Shown: piece after piece, positions 51,682-62,597 of the stretch
Layout: each line of letters starts with the position of its first letter
Position numbering within the stretch: position 1 is the first letter of the stretch
Assembly (NCBI GenBank): GCA_004296775.1
Contig: RHGE01000034.1
Location: 31,312 to 95,311 of the forward strand
Length of the DNA stretch: 64,000 nucleotides
Reading direction: 5' to 3'
From: Marinilabiliaceae bacterium JC017
GTDB taxonomy: Bacteria; Bacteroidota; Bacteroidia; Bacteroidales; Marinilabiliaceae
The notes under the pieces: model-generated
Databases searched by the model: none
What the model was told of the DNA's origin: nothing
Seen by the model: the letters and a program-made list of their open reading frames with translations, nothing else
Position numbers and translations under genes: made by a program

Positions 51682-52926
51682 ATGAAGATTGCCTTAATTC
51701 AGGAGAATATCAGGATTGCATTCGGGTCCATACGGGCTAATTTGTTACGATCCATATTGACCATACTTATTATAGGTATCGGTATTACTGCGCTGGTTGG
51801 CATTTTAACTGCTATTTCCTCTATTGAAGGCGCGATTAGTAATCGTTTTACCAGCATGGGAGCGAACTCTTTCACCATTGAAAACAGGGGTATGAATGTA
51901 CAGATCGGAAAGAAGAAATACCGGTCAAAAAACTATGGTTTCGTATCCTATAGAGAGGCGATGCGTTTTAAGGATGAATTTAATTTTCCTGCTACTGTTT
52001 CAGTATCCTATATGGCCACGGGAATTGCAACGGTCAAATATGAATCAAATAAATCAAATCCCAATGTGGCCGTATATGGCGCCGATGAAAACTTTTTACA
52101 TACTTCCGGCCATTCTTTGAAGACAGGTCGTAATTTTTCAGATGTGGAAGTCCGTGACAGTCGTTTCGTAGCACTTCTGGGAAGTGATTTGGCAAAAAAA
52201 CTATTTCCCTCTAAAATCAATCCTGTTGGTAAGGTCGTGTCGCTAGGAGGTAGCAAATATAAGGTGGTTGGGGTGTTGGAAGAGAAAGGTGCCGGTTTTG
52301 GTAGCCAGAGTGATAATATTTTGCTTTTACCGGTTAGTAATGTGCGTCAACTATTCAGCCGACCGCGCATGTCTTATAAAATTGAAGTGAAAGCAAATAA
52401 TACCAGTTTGGTTGAGGCCGCGATCAATGAAGCAACCGGGGTGTTCCGGGTAATCAGGGGGCTCACCCTGCACGATGAGGATAACTTTAATATTAATAAG
52501 AGTGATAATCTGTCGCGCATATTGGTGGAGAGTACTTCCACGGTTACGGGAGTGGCCTCGGTGATTGGATTAATTACATTATTAGGGGCTGCCATTGGGT
52601 TGATGAATATTATGCTTGTGGCAGTGGCAGAACGAACGCGAGAAATAGGTGTCAGAAAAGCCCTTGGCGCCAATAAGCGCACCATTCGTAACCAGTTTCT
52701 TTTTGAGTCGATATTGATCGGGCAGCTTGGAGGCTTGTTGGGCATTGTGTTAGGTATCCTGGTTGGTAACATTATGTCGATTGTGTTGAAGGCACCTTTT
52801 ATTATACCCTGGTTATGGATTTTGGTGGGTATCACCCTTTGTTTTATTGTTGGTCTTGTTTCCGGCCTTATGCCTGCCATCAAAGCCGCTAAACTCGATC
52901 CCATTGACGCGCTCCGGTATGAGTGA
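51682..52926 (+). CDS. MacB/FtsX-type ABC transporter permease
   Basis: A 414-residue permease with the MacB periplasmic core domain between helix 1 and helices 2-4. The start is '[20 protein letters not shown]' then [20 protein letters not shown]. The core domain includes '[11 protein letters not shown]' and '[20 protein letters not shown]' and '[20 protein letters not shown]'. The C-terminal FtsX unit reads '[20 protein letters not shown]' then [11 protein letters not shown], ending '[17 protein letters not shown]'. No ATPase gene is adjacent, so its MacB-like ATPase must be encoded elsewhere. Such pumps export lipoproteins or toxic peptides. Confidence 0.93.
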   Translation: MKIALIQENIRIAFGSIRANLLRSILTILIIGIGITALVGILTAISSIEGAISNRFTSMGANSFTIENRGMNVQIGKKKYRSKNYGFVSYREAMRFKDEFNFPATVSVSYMATGIATVKYESNKSNPNVAVYGADENFLHTSGHSLKTGRNFSDVEVRDSRFVALLGSDLAKKLFPSKINPVGKVVSLGGSKYKVVGVLEEKGAGFGSQSDNILLLPVSNVRQLFSRPRMSYKIEVKANNTSLVEAAINEATGVFRVIRGLTLHDEDNFNINKSDNLSRILVESTSTVTGVASVIGLITLLGAAIGLMNIMLVAVAERTREIGVRKALGANKRTIRNQFLFESILIGQLGGLLGIVLGILVGNIMSIVLKAPFIIPWLWILVGITLCFIVGLVSGLMPAIKAAKLDPIDALRYE

Positions 52927-54297
52927 TGGTTTTAGGCAGCAACTTTTACCGACATGTTGTTCAAATTGGATGAAATTATATAGAGAGGTTAGAGGTCAGA
53001 AGTTAGAGGGGGAAATAAATAGAAATACATGGAAACAGATTGAAATAGACCGCACTTACCAATGTCAATCTCGAACAACAATCAGCATTTAGTAACATCC
53101 CTCGAAGAGTCTTTTTTTCAGGATTCTCCTGAAAAAACATAGGTATATTATCAGCGATCTTCGTGTTTTTTCTGGCAAAATATTTTTGGCTGGCAGTAAA
53201 TCATCTTGATACTCTGTACTTGATACTTTTTACTTTTCCGGTAGTGAACTCTTGATTGTAATGGTGATCTTTCTATTTGATAATTCCTATCCATCCACTC
53301 CATTTTTCCCCTTGATGACCGCATTATTGCTATCCTAAACATGGAAGAAGAGCAGAAAAACATGCGTCATGATGTTTCGAGACATGTAATTTGATGTTTT
53401 TAAGCTCGAAAAAGGCCTGTTTTTGATCGGCATTGAGCAATCAGACATCCAACTTTCTGTGCGGGGACATGCTTTTTGGCCCAAAAAACATGGAAGGGCA
53501 GGTGTTCATAGTAGCAATTTGGGGTGCAGGTACATGAAATTGGATGTTTTTCAGGGCAAGTTGCATGTGTTTTACCCCAATGTCGAGCTTAGAAAGGGCA
53601 AAAAGGAGGTCACGAGCATCTGCGACAACCTTTTTTTGAGATCAACCGATCTTTTTCCTTACGTGAACGATCTGCAAAAAGGGTCATTGTTGGTTTTTAC
53701 TATCGATGCGTATGTCTTTAAACGTTAGTTGCAGGGTGGAAATGGAAAAATGGATGAGTCAACTGCCTTTAAAGGGGTGCAAGGGGGAAATTTGATTGTG
53801 CTGTAGTTGTTTTTTTAAAGAGTACAATAATCCATTTATAGTAATCAGTTGTTTTTAAATTGGATTCATGATGTCAGGTATTAGTATGACATAACTCATG
53901 TTTAAGTTGTGTTTATTGATATTATTGGTGATTTAGTACCTCATGTATAACCTTGTTCATATGGTAAGTAGACTTATTTCGATGGTTGTTCTATTTGAAC
54001 TTGTTTGATATCTGGTCTATAGGTTTTGAATAGTAATATTGGGCTGTTGTAGTTGATATGAAAGGGGAATTACATCTTTTATTAAAGATGCAATGATTTC
54101 CAATCTTTATTTATTTAGGCAATTAACCCATTAAAAGGAAAAGAAACGTATTAACATAGAAAAGAAAATGAAAAAACCATAGTGGCTCGTATTGTTGTCT
54201 TATTAGAGAAATACTTCTTTTTGTGTAATTTTTAGTTAATTTCGTCAAATATTTTATTATAGCGATATCCTAAAGTTTAGACTAACAAGATATTTTT
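52927..54297. other. Long spacer with family B repeat, hairpin and a doubtful small ORF
   Basis: A low-complexity TAGAG/AGAAG run lies at about 52980-53010. A perfect hairpin TTTTTTCAGGA/TCCTGAAAAAA (53114-53138) follows, then family B copy 3 at about 53160-53242. From 53396 an open frame of about 110 codons to 53728 has no clear start and poor coding character. The remainder to 54297 is AT-rich and empty. A possible promoter for the large T9SS gene was not resolved. Confidence 0.45.
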
Positions 54298-57200
54298 ATG
54301 AGACGGTTTGTTTTGGTTATAAGTTTATTAATCTTTTTTACCGGATTGGAAACATATGCCCAGGTTGGAAAGGAATTTTGGTTTGTGGCACCGGAGGTTA
54401 CCAGTGACCATAGTGATAAACCGGTGGTGTTAAGAATTACGGCATTTGATAAGCTGGCGAATGTTACCATTAGTATGCCTGCGAATGCTGGTTTTACTCT
54501 AGATCCAGTGCAAGTAGAAGCGAATACTCAAAAAACCATTACATTAAAGCATGAGGATATAGAAAACAAACCCAGTGGTAAGGTTAATGACAAAGGGCTT
54601 TATATCACATCGGATGAAAATATCAGTGCTTATTATGAAGTAGTAGGTGCGAATGGTGATGGTGATGCCGTTAATCCCGATATATTCACATTAAAAGGAG
54701 ATAACGCGCTAGGAACCGAGTTTTATATCCCATCTCAGAATACATTGAGGAATGTGGACTTTTTAAGGCCCAAAGCCACTGAAAAAGTAGATATCGTTGC
54801 CACGGAAGATAACACTACGGTGACTGTTGTGCCGAGTGTAAATGTGTTCTTTGATAAAGCTTATCGGGCAGCCAACAAGCCTTTCGTAATAACGTTTGAA
54901 AAAAGAGGACAGACCTGTTGCCTGGAATATCCCTTTCAATCTTATAGTGCAAGTATGGGAGGAACCCATCTCCAGTCAGACAAGCCCATTGCCGTAACCA
55001 TTTCGGATGATTCAGTACAAAATCCTGTAACAGGTGGAGGTTATGATTTAATAGGAGACCAGTTGGTGCCTGTTGATCTGCTTGGAAAGGAGTATATAGC
55101 AATCAGGAGTTTAGGTTATTGGGATGTTAACAGGGTTTTTATAATGAGTACTCAGGATGACACCGAAGTGTGGGTAGGTAACGAGGCCGCAAAAAGTCTT
55201 GCAAAGGCAGGGGATATGATTAGTGTTCCTATTGGTAGGGATCAATCTGCAGTATATATAAAGGCATCCAAACCGGTATATGTGTACGAGGTGGTTGGAT
55301 TAAATACGGAGTTTGGAAGTGCCCTTTTGCCGCAAATTACCTGCACCGGTTCCAAGAGTGTTTCATTTTGCAGTACAAATAAATATAGTTATTACATTCA
55401 GATATTAACAAAGGGTAAAAACAGGGAAAGCTTCAGATTGATTGATCAAAAGGAAAATAAGGAGATTGGCCTGGGTAATTTAAATTGGAAGAAAATAAAA
55501 GATGGCGTGTCAGGTAGTGAGGATGATGCCTGGTATACGGCTGTCAAGGATTTAAATGGGATAGTTACTAATGGTAAATCTTATACGCTTGTTAATAGTA
55601 AAGGCTTATTTCACCTGGGAGTTGTTGATGTGAACAATGGTAGTTTGAGTTATGGCTACTTTTCTTCTTATAGTAACTTAACAATTGATGGGTTAACTCA
55701 GAAATGTGTGGGTGATGAAATTGAGCTTACAGCCCAGGTACCTTCCTTGGGCTTTGGAGCTCATAAGTTTTCTTGGTATGCGGATAAAGATCCGAATAAA
55801 CTTCTTTCCAAAAAGTCTATATTAAAGGTGAAAGAATCAGGTAAATATTGGGTGGTTGATGATCTTTTAGGTGAGTGTGAATTAAAAGCCGCTATTGATG
55901 TGGAGTTCACTCAGCCTGAGATTGACCTGCATGATATGGATAAGTGTCCCGGAAATGTCGATCTGCAAGGACCTGACGCCATGAATACTTATGACTGGAC
56001 AGATCGGGTGGGAAGTGCGGTTCGTGCTACTTCGTCTGAACAACAGTTTCCGGTTGATGTGAACCCCAATGAAAGCCATGAAGTGGAATTAACGGTGACT
56101 GATGTTAAGGGCTGTACCAATAATAAAGCAATCAAGATTACGGCAAAGCCTGTGCCGGACATTTCGTTAACAGATATTAGCAAAGGTCTTTGTGCGGGTA
56201 GCAGGATTGAGAATGAATCCCATCAGCCTGGCTACAAATATGAATGGGTGGTCGATGGAAGTAAAGTTAATCAGGATGAATCACAGAAGTATGTGCAGGT
56301 GACGAAACCAGGGAAATACCCGGTAGAGGTAACCTGTTGGATTGATAAGGGGTGCCCAGTTACCAAGACGATTGATGTTGAGGTGTTTGCCTTGCCCGAA
56401 GTGAACCTGTCCGACGAACGAGGGTGCCCTGGAGTGCCAAAAAGAATAGAGGGGCCGGCCGGTATGAAGGAGTATACCTGGAAGATAGATGGATTTCCCG
56501 TATCGGATAAATCATTTATAGACTTGGCGGAACCTGCTAAAATAACCCTGAAGGTAGAAGACCAGCATGGATGTATGGGCAGTGGAGACTTAGATTATAA
56601 ATGTTTTAAGAAGACTGATTTCAGTGTACATGATCAGAAAGTGTGTCCAAATACGGAAGTTGTGATTAAGGCGGAGGTTTCTGTTGATGGAAAACCTGTA
56701 ATGGGCACTGGCTATAGATGGTATAAGGAGATAAAAGGGGTAAGAGATGAGATAGACGGGGAAAATACTCAAGAACTTTTGCTTAAGGCTAATGAGAAAA
56801 ATATAGCCGGTAAGTACATTGTTACTGCTGATGACGGGAATGAATGTCCGATGGAAGCCTTTATGAATGTTAGTGTGAAAAAGCTTCCTGAAATATCAAT
56901 TGAAGATAAAGGGTTTTGTGCGGGTGATGAAGTTCCCTTGCTGAATACCGATGAATCACAGGAATTGAAAAACATGGCTTTGGAGAATTTCCACTGGACA
57001 CGCGATGGTGATGCGGGTTACCATGAAAACGGCTTGGAAATCAAAGCTGGTTTTGATGATGATTATCACCTGCAAGCCACCATGGTGGATGTAGATCCTA
57101 AACTCAGGTGTGCGGTTACTGGTGATTTGAAAATTACAGCGCTTCCTCTTCCCGAAATTATATTCGACAAGGATGAGATTGAGATCTGTCCCGATAAGGA

Positions 57201-60200
57201 ATCGTATACCCTTAAAGTTAAGAATGCTGATGCTGATATAGAGTATGCCTGGAGAATAAAAGATACCGGGGATGAGATTGGGGACAAGGCAAGTATTGAT
57301 ATAAATATTGGAAAATTTGAGAAATCGGAAGAGACTTATACCCTAATGGCAACCGATAAAAAGGGGTGTTTCAGTGAAAAGGATATCACACTAAAGTTGA
57401 AGGCACTCCCCTTATTTGTTGTAAAAGGAATGTCAAACATGTGTGAAGGTGATCCTCTTACTATTCGAGTGCAGGATGATGCTGGTGTTAGTGGGTATGT
57501 TTGGTATCATAATGATATGTCCAATGAGATGGGATCTTTAAAGGGGAAAAAGGAATACACAATTCCCAGTGTTCAAAAGAAAGATGCCGGTAAATATATT
57601 GTAACAGCCCAGGGTAAGGGATGTAAATTGCAAGATGAAGTTGAGCTTACGGTGTTTGACAATCCTCCGCTTTCTATGAAAGATGGTGATGAGGTATGTG
57701 AGGGAGATATTCTGAAAATAGAAGGGGATAATAATTTTACGACATTTGAATGGAGTATTGAGGGGCAACCTGGTACCATAAGTACTGACCCGACATTTGA
57801 AATTTTAGAAAAAGATGCTGGTGATAAAACTTATAAGTTAACTGCCACAACGAATCATGGATGTATTAATTACGCTGAAGTTAACGTTACAGTTTATGCG
57901 GCTCCTGATGTTATGTTGGATAAGCCGCAACCAGTTTTCTGTCCTGGTACATGGGATATAGGTTTTAAGATACCGTTGGTGAAGAGTCGCATTGAGTCGA
58001 TAAAATGGAATGAGGATGATATAGATGTTGGTGCCAGAGTGGTTCCTGTAAGTAAGGAAGGTAACTATGAGTTAGTGATAACTGACGAGCATGGTTGTAC
58101 AGCAACAGATGCTCTTGATGTAGTGTATCATAAACCCGCTGCATTTTCGCTGGGAAAAGATAAGGATGTGTGTAGTAATGCATCTGTTACTCTGAAAACG
58201 GCGGAAGATCAGCTTGGTTATTCATGGTCTTATGAAAAAGATGGTAAGGTTACTCCTTTAGTAGGCGATGAAAATACTTTTACGGTTACAGATGTAAAGG
58301 CGGGAAAATATACAGTAACGGTTACCGATAAGGCTACCAAGTGTAAAGTTAATACTTCTGTCGATCTCAGTGTTAAGCCTGTCATGGATTTTACCCTGGG
58401 TAATGATGAGGATATATGCCAGGGAGATGAATTTAAAATAGCGGGACCACCCACTGGTTTTAATGCTTATGAGTGGCATAAAATAGGTGATGCAACATTT
58501 CAACGGTTTTCTCAGGATATAGTTGTTTCAACGCCGGGGGTTTATCAACTAACAGCCACCATGCCCAATGGATGTAAAAATAGTGATGAAGTGGAAGTAA
58601 GGACGTGGGCGCCACCAATGGTCGATTTGGGGGATGACAGGCAGGTTTGTCCGGGGCCCATTGAAGTAGCTATTGCCGATTCGGCCATTGTGAGCCCCAG
58701 AACGTTTGATTCCTTCAGGTGGAGTACGGGAGAGACAACGAACTATAGCAATGAGAAGATAACGGTGAATGAACCCGGGACCTATTACCTGGAAGCTAAA
58801 GATGATATTGGTTGTAAGGTTTCTGACAAAATTACCTTTACGCCCTATGAATTACCCAAGATTGATTTGGGAGAACAGGTTTCTTATTGCGAGAATACCA
58901 CCTATACATTGGAGTTGCCCAAGAGTATTGAGAGTCAAATTGAGCATTATCAATGGGAAAGAGTAGATGAGAAAGGGGTTACCTTCGATGGCCCGGTTGA
59001 TGGCCCGTGGTCTGTTTTTAATGAAACAGGTACCTACACGTTGAAAGTGGTAGATAAGAATAAATGTTCATCATCGGGTTCTGTTCCTGTGATTTTGAAA
59101 AGTGCACCTGTTTTTAATCTGGGACCCGATGTTGCCATGTGTAAAGGAGATACCGTGAAGGTGCTGGGTAATACCGATTTTAGCACCTATCAATGGAACG
59201 ATAATCCGGCCGACAATAAATCATTTAAAATAGTTGATGAAAGCGGGATATATAAATTATCGGTTTGGAACGAGGATATGTGCCGGACAGATGATGAAGT
59301 AGTTATTACTGCCAATGCGTTGCCGGAGGTAGACCTGGGACCTGATTTTAGTAATTGTGTAGGAGACTTTTCTACATTAAGTGTAGATCCTGTATATGAA
59401 TCAATCCGATGGTCAACCGGTGAAACCACGCCTGAAATAGAGGTTGGTAAAGGAAAATTTACGGTAACGGTAACCGATGCAAATCATTGTTCTAACAGTG
59501 ATGATATTCTCATTTCCAGGTTCCCGGTTCCCCAGGTGGAACTAGGAGAAGATGAAGTTGCATGTCCGCTTCAGCCCATACAGTTGGATGCGGGTACCGG
59601 TTTTGAATCCTACTTGTGGCAAAATGGTTCAACGGATCAACGGATCATGGCTAATTTCAGTGATACGGTTAATATGGTTACGGTGAAGGATAAAAACGGG
59701 TGTTATGGCTGGGATACTAAAGTAGTATATGGTTATGAAGCACCGCCTTATACCCTTGGTCCTGATACTGAAATATGCAGTTTAGATAGTATAATTTTAG
59801 ATGCAGGTCCTGATTATCTGGAATACCATTGGAATGATAAGTGGGATCAGCAACATAAAACCATTAAGGAAAAAGGCGAGTATTGGGTTGAAGTGACGGA
59901 TGGATGTTTTCTTCTGCGCGATACCATTAATATAGATGTGAAACCGTCACCTGTTATTACCAGGATTGATACCATTATATATGGTCAGATAGGGATTGTT
60001 GCCACAGAGGGTACCATGCCATTTCGTTACTCTTATAATGATGAATTTCCACAAGATGAGAATCTGTTCAAGGATTTGCCCAACGGGACGTATCATCTCC
60101 TGGTGGAGGATGTTAATGGTTGTTGTGCGCGGGATACGGTGGTGTTGTTTTCGGAGTATAATGTGGAGGTGCCCAATTTCTTTACGCCTAATGGGGATGG

Positions 60201-60423
60201 TATCAATGATACCTGGGAGTTGAAAGGAATGGAAAAATTCCCTGAATCCATTGTCCGGATTTACGACCGTTACGGTAAGTTGCTGGCAGAGTTTATGCCG
60301 GCTGAGGAGTCATGGGATGGCGAGTACCAAAACAAACCAGTGCCGTCTGATGATTATTGGTATATCATTCATGTTAAGCCCATAAATAAACTGGTTAAAG
60401 GTCATATTTCAATAAAACGATAA
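54298..60423 (+). CDS. Giant T9SS-exported modular adhesin-like protein (IgGFc-binding-like N-terminus, ~18 Ig-like modules, type B CTD)
   Basis: A 2041-residue secreted protein. A signal peptide (MRRFVLVISLLIFFTGLETY, AQ) leads into 'VGKEFWFVAPE', an IgGFc-binding-protein-like N-terminal domain to about residue 460 ('ITSDENISAYYEV', 'GTEFYIPSQNTLRNVDF', 'GTHLQSDKPIAVTISDDS', 'LLGKEYIAIRSLG'). I count about 18 Ig-like/PKD-like modules of roughly 75-90 residues, each opening with a 'C.G' or 'CP' motif (QKCVGDE, DKCPGN, KGLCAG ... LGPDTEIC), later ones with LG.D...C. The end (about 1955-2041) is a type B T9SS sorting domain: 'FFTPNGDGINDTWELKGM', 'VRIYDRYGKLLAE', 'DYWYIIHVKP', 'GHISIKR'. It is followed 9 bases later by a PorP/SprF gene, its likely export/anchoring partner. 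Adhesion is inference. Confidence 0.93.
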   Translation: MRRFVLVISLLIFFTGLETYAQVGKEFWFVAPEVTSDHSDKPVVLRITAFDKLANVTISMPANAGFTLDPVQVEANTQKTITLKHEDIENKPSGKVNDKGLYITSDENISAYYEVVGANGDGDAVNPDIFTLKGDNALGTEFYIPSQNTLRNVDFLRPKATEKVDIVATEDNTTVTVVPSVNVFFDKAYRAANKPFVITFEKRGQTCCLEYPFQSYSASMGGTHLQSDKPIAVTISDDSVQNPVTGGGYDLIGDQLVPVDLLGKEYIAIRSLGYWDVNRVFIMSTQDDTEVWVGNEAAKSLAKAGDMISVPIGRDQSAVYIKASKPVYVYEVVGLNTEFGSALLPQITCTGSKSVSFCSTNKYSYYIQILTKGKNRESFRLIDQKENKEIGLGNLNWKKIKDGVSGSEDDAWYTAVKDLNGIVTNGKSYTLVNSKGLFHLGVVDVNNGSLSYGYFSSYSNLTIDGLTQKCVGDEIELTAQVPSLGFGAHKFSWYADKDPNKLLSKKSILKVKESGKYWVVDDLLGECELKAAIDVEFTQPEIDLHDMDKCPGNVDLQGPDAMNTYDWTDRVGSAVRATSSEQQFPVDVNPNESHEVELTVTDVKGCTNNKAIKITAKPVPDISLTDISKGLCAGSRIENESHQPGYKYEWVVDGSKVNQDESQKYVQVTKPGKYPVEVTCWIDKGCPVTKTIDVEVFALPEVNLSDERGCPGVPKRIEGPAGMKEYTWKIDGFPVSDKSFIDLAEPAKITLKVEDQHGCMGSGDLDYKCFKKTDFSVHDQKVCPNTEVVIKAEVSVDGKPVMGTGYRWYKEIKGVRDEIDGENTQELLLKANEKNIAGKYIVTADDGNECPMEAFMNVSVKKLPEISIEDKGFCAGDEVPLLNTDESQELKNMALENFHWTRDGDAGYHENGLEIKAGFDDDYHLQATMVDVDPKLRCAVTGDLKITALPLPEIIFDKDEIEICPDKESYTLKVKNADADIEYAWRIKDTGDEIGDKASIDINIGKFEKSEETYTLMATDKKGCFSEKDITLKLKALPLFVVKGMSNMCEGDPLTIRVQDDAGVSGYVWYHNDMSNEMGSLKGKKEYTIPSVQKKDAGKYIVTAQGKGCKLQDEVELTVFDNPPLSMKDGDEVCEGDILKIEGDNNFTTFEWSIEGQPGTISTDPTFEILEKDAGDKTYKLTATTNHGCINYAEVNVTVYAAPDVMLDKPQPVFCPGTWDIGFKIPLVKSRIESIKWNEDDIDVGARVVPVSKEGNYELVITDEHGCTATDALDVVYHKPAAFSLGKDKDVCSNASVTLKTAEDQLGYSWSYEKDGKVTPLVGDENTFTVTDVKAGKYTVTVTDKATKCKVNTSVDLSVKPVMDFTLGNDEDICQGDEFKIAGPPTGFNAYEWHKIGDATFQRFSQDIVVSTPGVYQLTATMPNGCKNSDEVEVRTWAPPMVDLGDDRQVCPGPIEVAIADSAIVSPRTFDSFRWSTGETTNYSNEKITVNEPGTYYLEAKDDIGCKVSDKITFTPYELPKIDLGEQVSYCENTTYTLELPKSIESQIEHYQWERVDEKGVTFDGPVDGPWSVFNETGTYTLKVVDKNKCSSSGSVPVILKSAPVFNLGPDVAMCKGDTVKVLGNTDFSTYQWNDNPADNKSFKIVDESGIYKLSVWNEDMCRTDDEVVITANALPEVDLGPDFSNCVGDFSTLSVDPVYESIRWSTGETTPEIEVGKGKFTVTVTDANHCSNSDDILISRFPVPQVELGEDEVACPLQPIQLDAGTGFESYLWQNGSTDQRIMANFSDTVNMVTVKDKNGCYGWDTKVVYGYEAPPYTLGPDTEICSLDSIILDAGPDYLEYHWNDKWDQQHKTIKEKGEYWVEVTDGCFLLRDTINIDVKPSPVITRIDTIIYGQIGIVATEGTMPFRYSYNDEFPQDENLFKDLPNGTYHLLVEDVNGCCARDTVVLFSEYNVEVPNFFTPNGDGINDTWELKGMEKFPESIVRIYDRYGKLLAEFMPAEESWDGEYQNKPVPSDDYWYIIHVKPINKLVKGHISIKR

Positions 60424-60432
60424 TCTGGAATC

Positions 60433-61446
60433 ATGAGAAGAATTATATTGCTATTGAGCTTAGTCTTGTCAATTTCAGGTATCTCAGCTCAAAAGTATTA
60501 TTTAACGAACCAATATGTTTACGATCTGTTTATGATGAATCCGGCCGCTGCGGGTTTTTATAAGGATTGCTACACGGTGAACGGTTTTTATCAGAAGCAG
60601 TGGTTTGGGGTGGATCTCGCACCCACTACGCAAATATTAAGTTTTCAAGGTCCCTTGTCGGGGGGAGCGGGAATGGGTACCTATGTTTATAATGACCAGA
60701 ATGGTAATTATAAAGAGATGGGTCTGCAACAATCCTTTTCCTATGAGGTGGTGCTGGTGAAAAAACGCCGGACAAACTCCACTTTAACATTTGGTTTGTC
60801 ACTGGCGGCAGAGCAGAGTTCCCTGGATCAAACTAATTTTACTGAGACTGGGATGCTTGATCCTGCCATTGGTGGAGGTGTTGAGAGTGGTTGGGGAATT
60901 AATGCTAATACGGGGGTGTTGTTAAAGTATAACAAACACCATGTAGGGTTGGCAGTTACCAACCTGATGCCTCAGACCAATTCCATGTATAGGGAGGATA
61001 ATGAACCGGACCAGACCATGGATATTCATTTCCACGCTGGAACCACCATTAAGATACCAAATATGGATATATTTCTGGATCCTTTGTTAATGTATCGCCG
61101 GAATATGTTGGTAGATAGCCGGCTGGATTTGAATCTAAAAGCCTATTTTATGACCCCTGATCCTGATTTAACCTATTGGGGGCTCATAGCTTATCGTCGA
61201 ACCATGGATCATGCGTTTGGCAAGAGTCTGGGATTTGCGGCCACATTTGGGGTAGAGTTTAAAAGTTTTAATGTTGGATTAGAGTATCAGCTAGGGCTTA
61301 CCCAGGCTCAGGTAGATTATGGAAGTGCCTATCAAGTGGTCTTCGGATATCGTTTTTGCAGGGATAAAAAGAAAGTAAGGCGTGTGCCATGTAAGGAGGT
61401 GACCAGGCATGAAAGATTTACATATAAAAGGAAAGGGAAAAAATAA
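60433..61446 (+). CDS. PorP/SprF-family outer-membrane protein (partner 1)
   Basis: A 337-residue beta-barrel protein with a signal peptide (MRRIILLLSLVLSISGISAQ). The N-terminal signature 'YYLTNQYVYDLFMMNPAAAG' is the 'Q.MFN...NPA.AG' block of PorP/SprF. Strands such as 'FYQKQWFGVDLAPTTQILSF', 'GLSLAAEQSSLDQTNFTE' and 'FHAGTTIKIPNMDIFLDP' fit the barrel. The last ~25 residues are strongly basic (KKKVRRVPCKEVTRHERF), which is unusual for a barrel end. Such proteins bind T9SS type B C-terminal domains and help deliver or hold them at the surface, so it is the likely partner of the upstream giant protein. Confidence 0.92.
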   Translation: MRRIILLLSLVLSISGISAQKYYLTNQYVYDLFMMNPAAAGFYKDCYTVNGFYQKQWFGVDLAPTTQILSFQGPLSGGAGMGTYVYNDQNGNYKEMGLQQSFSYEVVLVKKRRTNSTLTFGLSLAAEQSSLDQTNFTETGMLDPAIGGGVESGWGINANTGVLLKYNKHHVGLAVTNLMPQTNSMYREDNEPDQTMDIHFHAGTTIKIPNMDIFLDPLLMYRRNMLVDSRLDLNLKAYFMTPDPDLTYWGLIAYRRTMDHAFGKSLGFAATFGVEFKSFNVGLEYQLGLTQAQVDYGSAYQVVFGYRFCRDKKKVRRVPCKEVTRHERFTYKRKGKK

Positions 61447-61544
61447 ATAAGGCCAGTGTTCGTTATAGTTGATGTTATAAGAACTTGAATTCAAGTAATA
61501 GAACAGACTCATGTCTGTCATTTAATGTTTAGTGATACATTGAA

Positions 61545-62597
61545 ATGAGTAAGCTTTCGATTATTTGTACCCTTGTTTGGTTATTAGTTGTTAATGTTGA
61601 AATAACAGCTTTTAATTATTCTTTTAATATGGGAGAGGATATCAATTCATGTGATACCTTATCACAGATTAAAAAGTTGAAGGCTGTAAAAAACATTAAG
61701 ATACATAATAAGGAAGCCGAGGTAATCGATCCTGACCCAAATAAAGCGGCTGATGGTGATTATATGTATGTCAATGACGATTATGCCATTGTCAGGGAGA
61801 ATGAGATGACCAATGTTTCGGTTGTTAATAATGACTATAGCTTATTGGAAACTGGAAGTCCGGAGATTATTACCTATCCGGAACATGGTGAAGTGGAAGT
61901 GCTGGAAGATAAAACCATTAATTATACCCCATATGATTCTTTTGTGGGGGAGGATCTGTTTACTTATCGGTTATGCAATGAAGCCGTTGCCTGTGATGAC
62001 GGGCAGGTTGATATAAAAGTGATTGATGTTGATTTTATTCCGGAGGCTAAAAACGATACGGTAACATTTTTGCACGGTTCAGAAATAACTGTGAATGTAT
62101 TGAAAAATGACGTGATACAGGGCGATAAGCCTGTTACCATTTCGATTTTTTCCGATTTAACCCATGGGTATTGTATCCTAAATAACGATAATGAATTAGT
62201 GCCCTCTCTGGAAAGAAGTTTTATTGGGACGGACTCTTTGGATTATGAACTATGTGATGCAGATGGAGATTGTGTGTTGGGGAGGGTATATTTTTTAGTC
62301 ACTCATGATGAAGCGCTTGAATTTTATATTCCTAATGGGTTTTCTCCAAATGGAGATGGTCTGAATGATAGGTTTTGTGTCCCTGATTTTTCTACTTACC
62401 ACAATATTTCACTCCAGGTATTTAATAAATGGGGAAATTTGGTGTATGAACATGAAGATTATCACAATGAGTGGGATGGTAAAGCCAATACAGGGGCAGT
62501 AAAAGGCCAACTGTTATCTCCTGATACCTATTACTATTTGTTCAAGATAGAGGGGATTGATAGGAATATTACGGGCTTTGTATACCTTAGCAGATAA
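61545..62597 (+). CDS. T9SS type B-sorted protein with tandem Big_9/cadherin-like domains
   Basis: A 350-residue secreted protein. A signal peptide (MSKLSIICTLVWLLVVNVEI) is followed by two Ig-like Big_9 domains: 'NDDYAIVRENEMTNVSVVNN' and DY, then 'HGEVEVLEDKTINYTPYDSF' and 'GEDLFTYRLCNEAVACDDGQ'; the second has 'AKNDTVTFLHGSEITVNVLK' and 'GTDSLDYELCDADGDC'. The C-terminal type B sorting domain is 'FYIPNGFSPNGDGLNDRFCV' ... 'LQVFNKWGNLVYEHEDYHNE' and WDG ... 'FVYLSR'. It overlaps the following PorP/SprF gene by 1 base (TAATG). A smaller version of the upstream adhesin-partner module. Confidence 0.92.
   Translation: MSKLSIICTLVWLLVVNVEITAFNYSFNMGEDINSCDTLSQIKKLKAVKNIKIHNKEAEVIDPDPNKAADGDYMYVNDDYAIVRENEMTNVSVVNNDYSLLETGSPEIITYPEHGEVEVLEDKTINYTPYDSFVGEDLFTYRLCNEAVACDDGQVDIKVIDVDFIPEAKNDTVTFLHGSEITVNVLKNDVIQGDKPVTISIFSDLTHGYCILNNDNELVPSLERSFIGTDSLDYELCDADGDCVLGRVYFLVTHDEALEFYIPNGFSPNGDGLNDRFCVPDFSTYHNISLQVFNKWGNLVYEHEDYHNEWDGKANTGAVKGQLLSPDTYYYLFKIEGIDRNITGFVYLSR

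Noticed and set aside
53396..53728. Open frame of about 110 codons
   Set aside because: No ATG near the start, no recognisable family, two internal segments are direct repeats, and codon usage is not typical. Possibly a gene relic, but unsupported.
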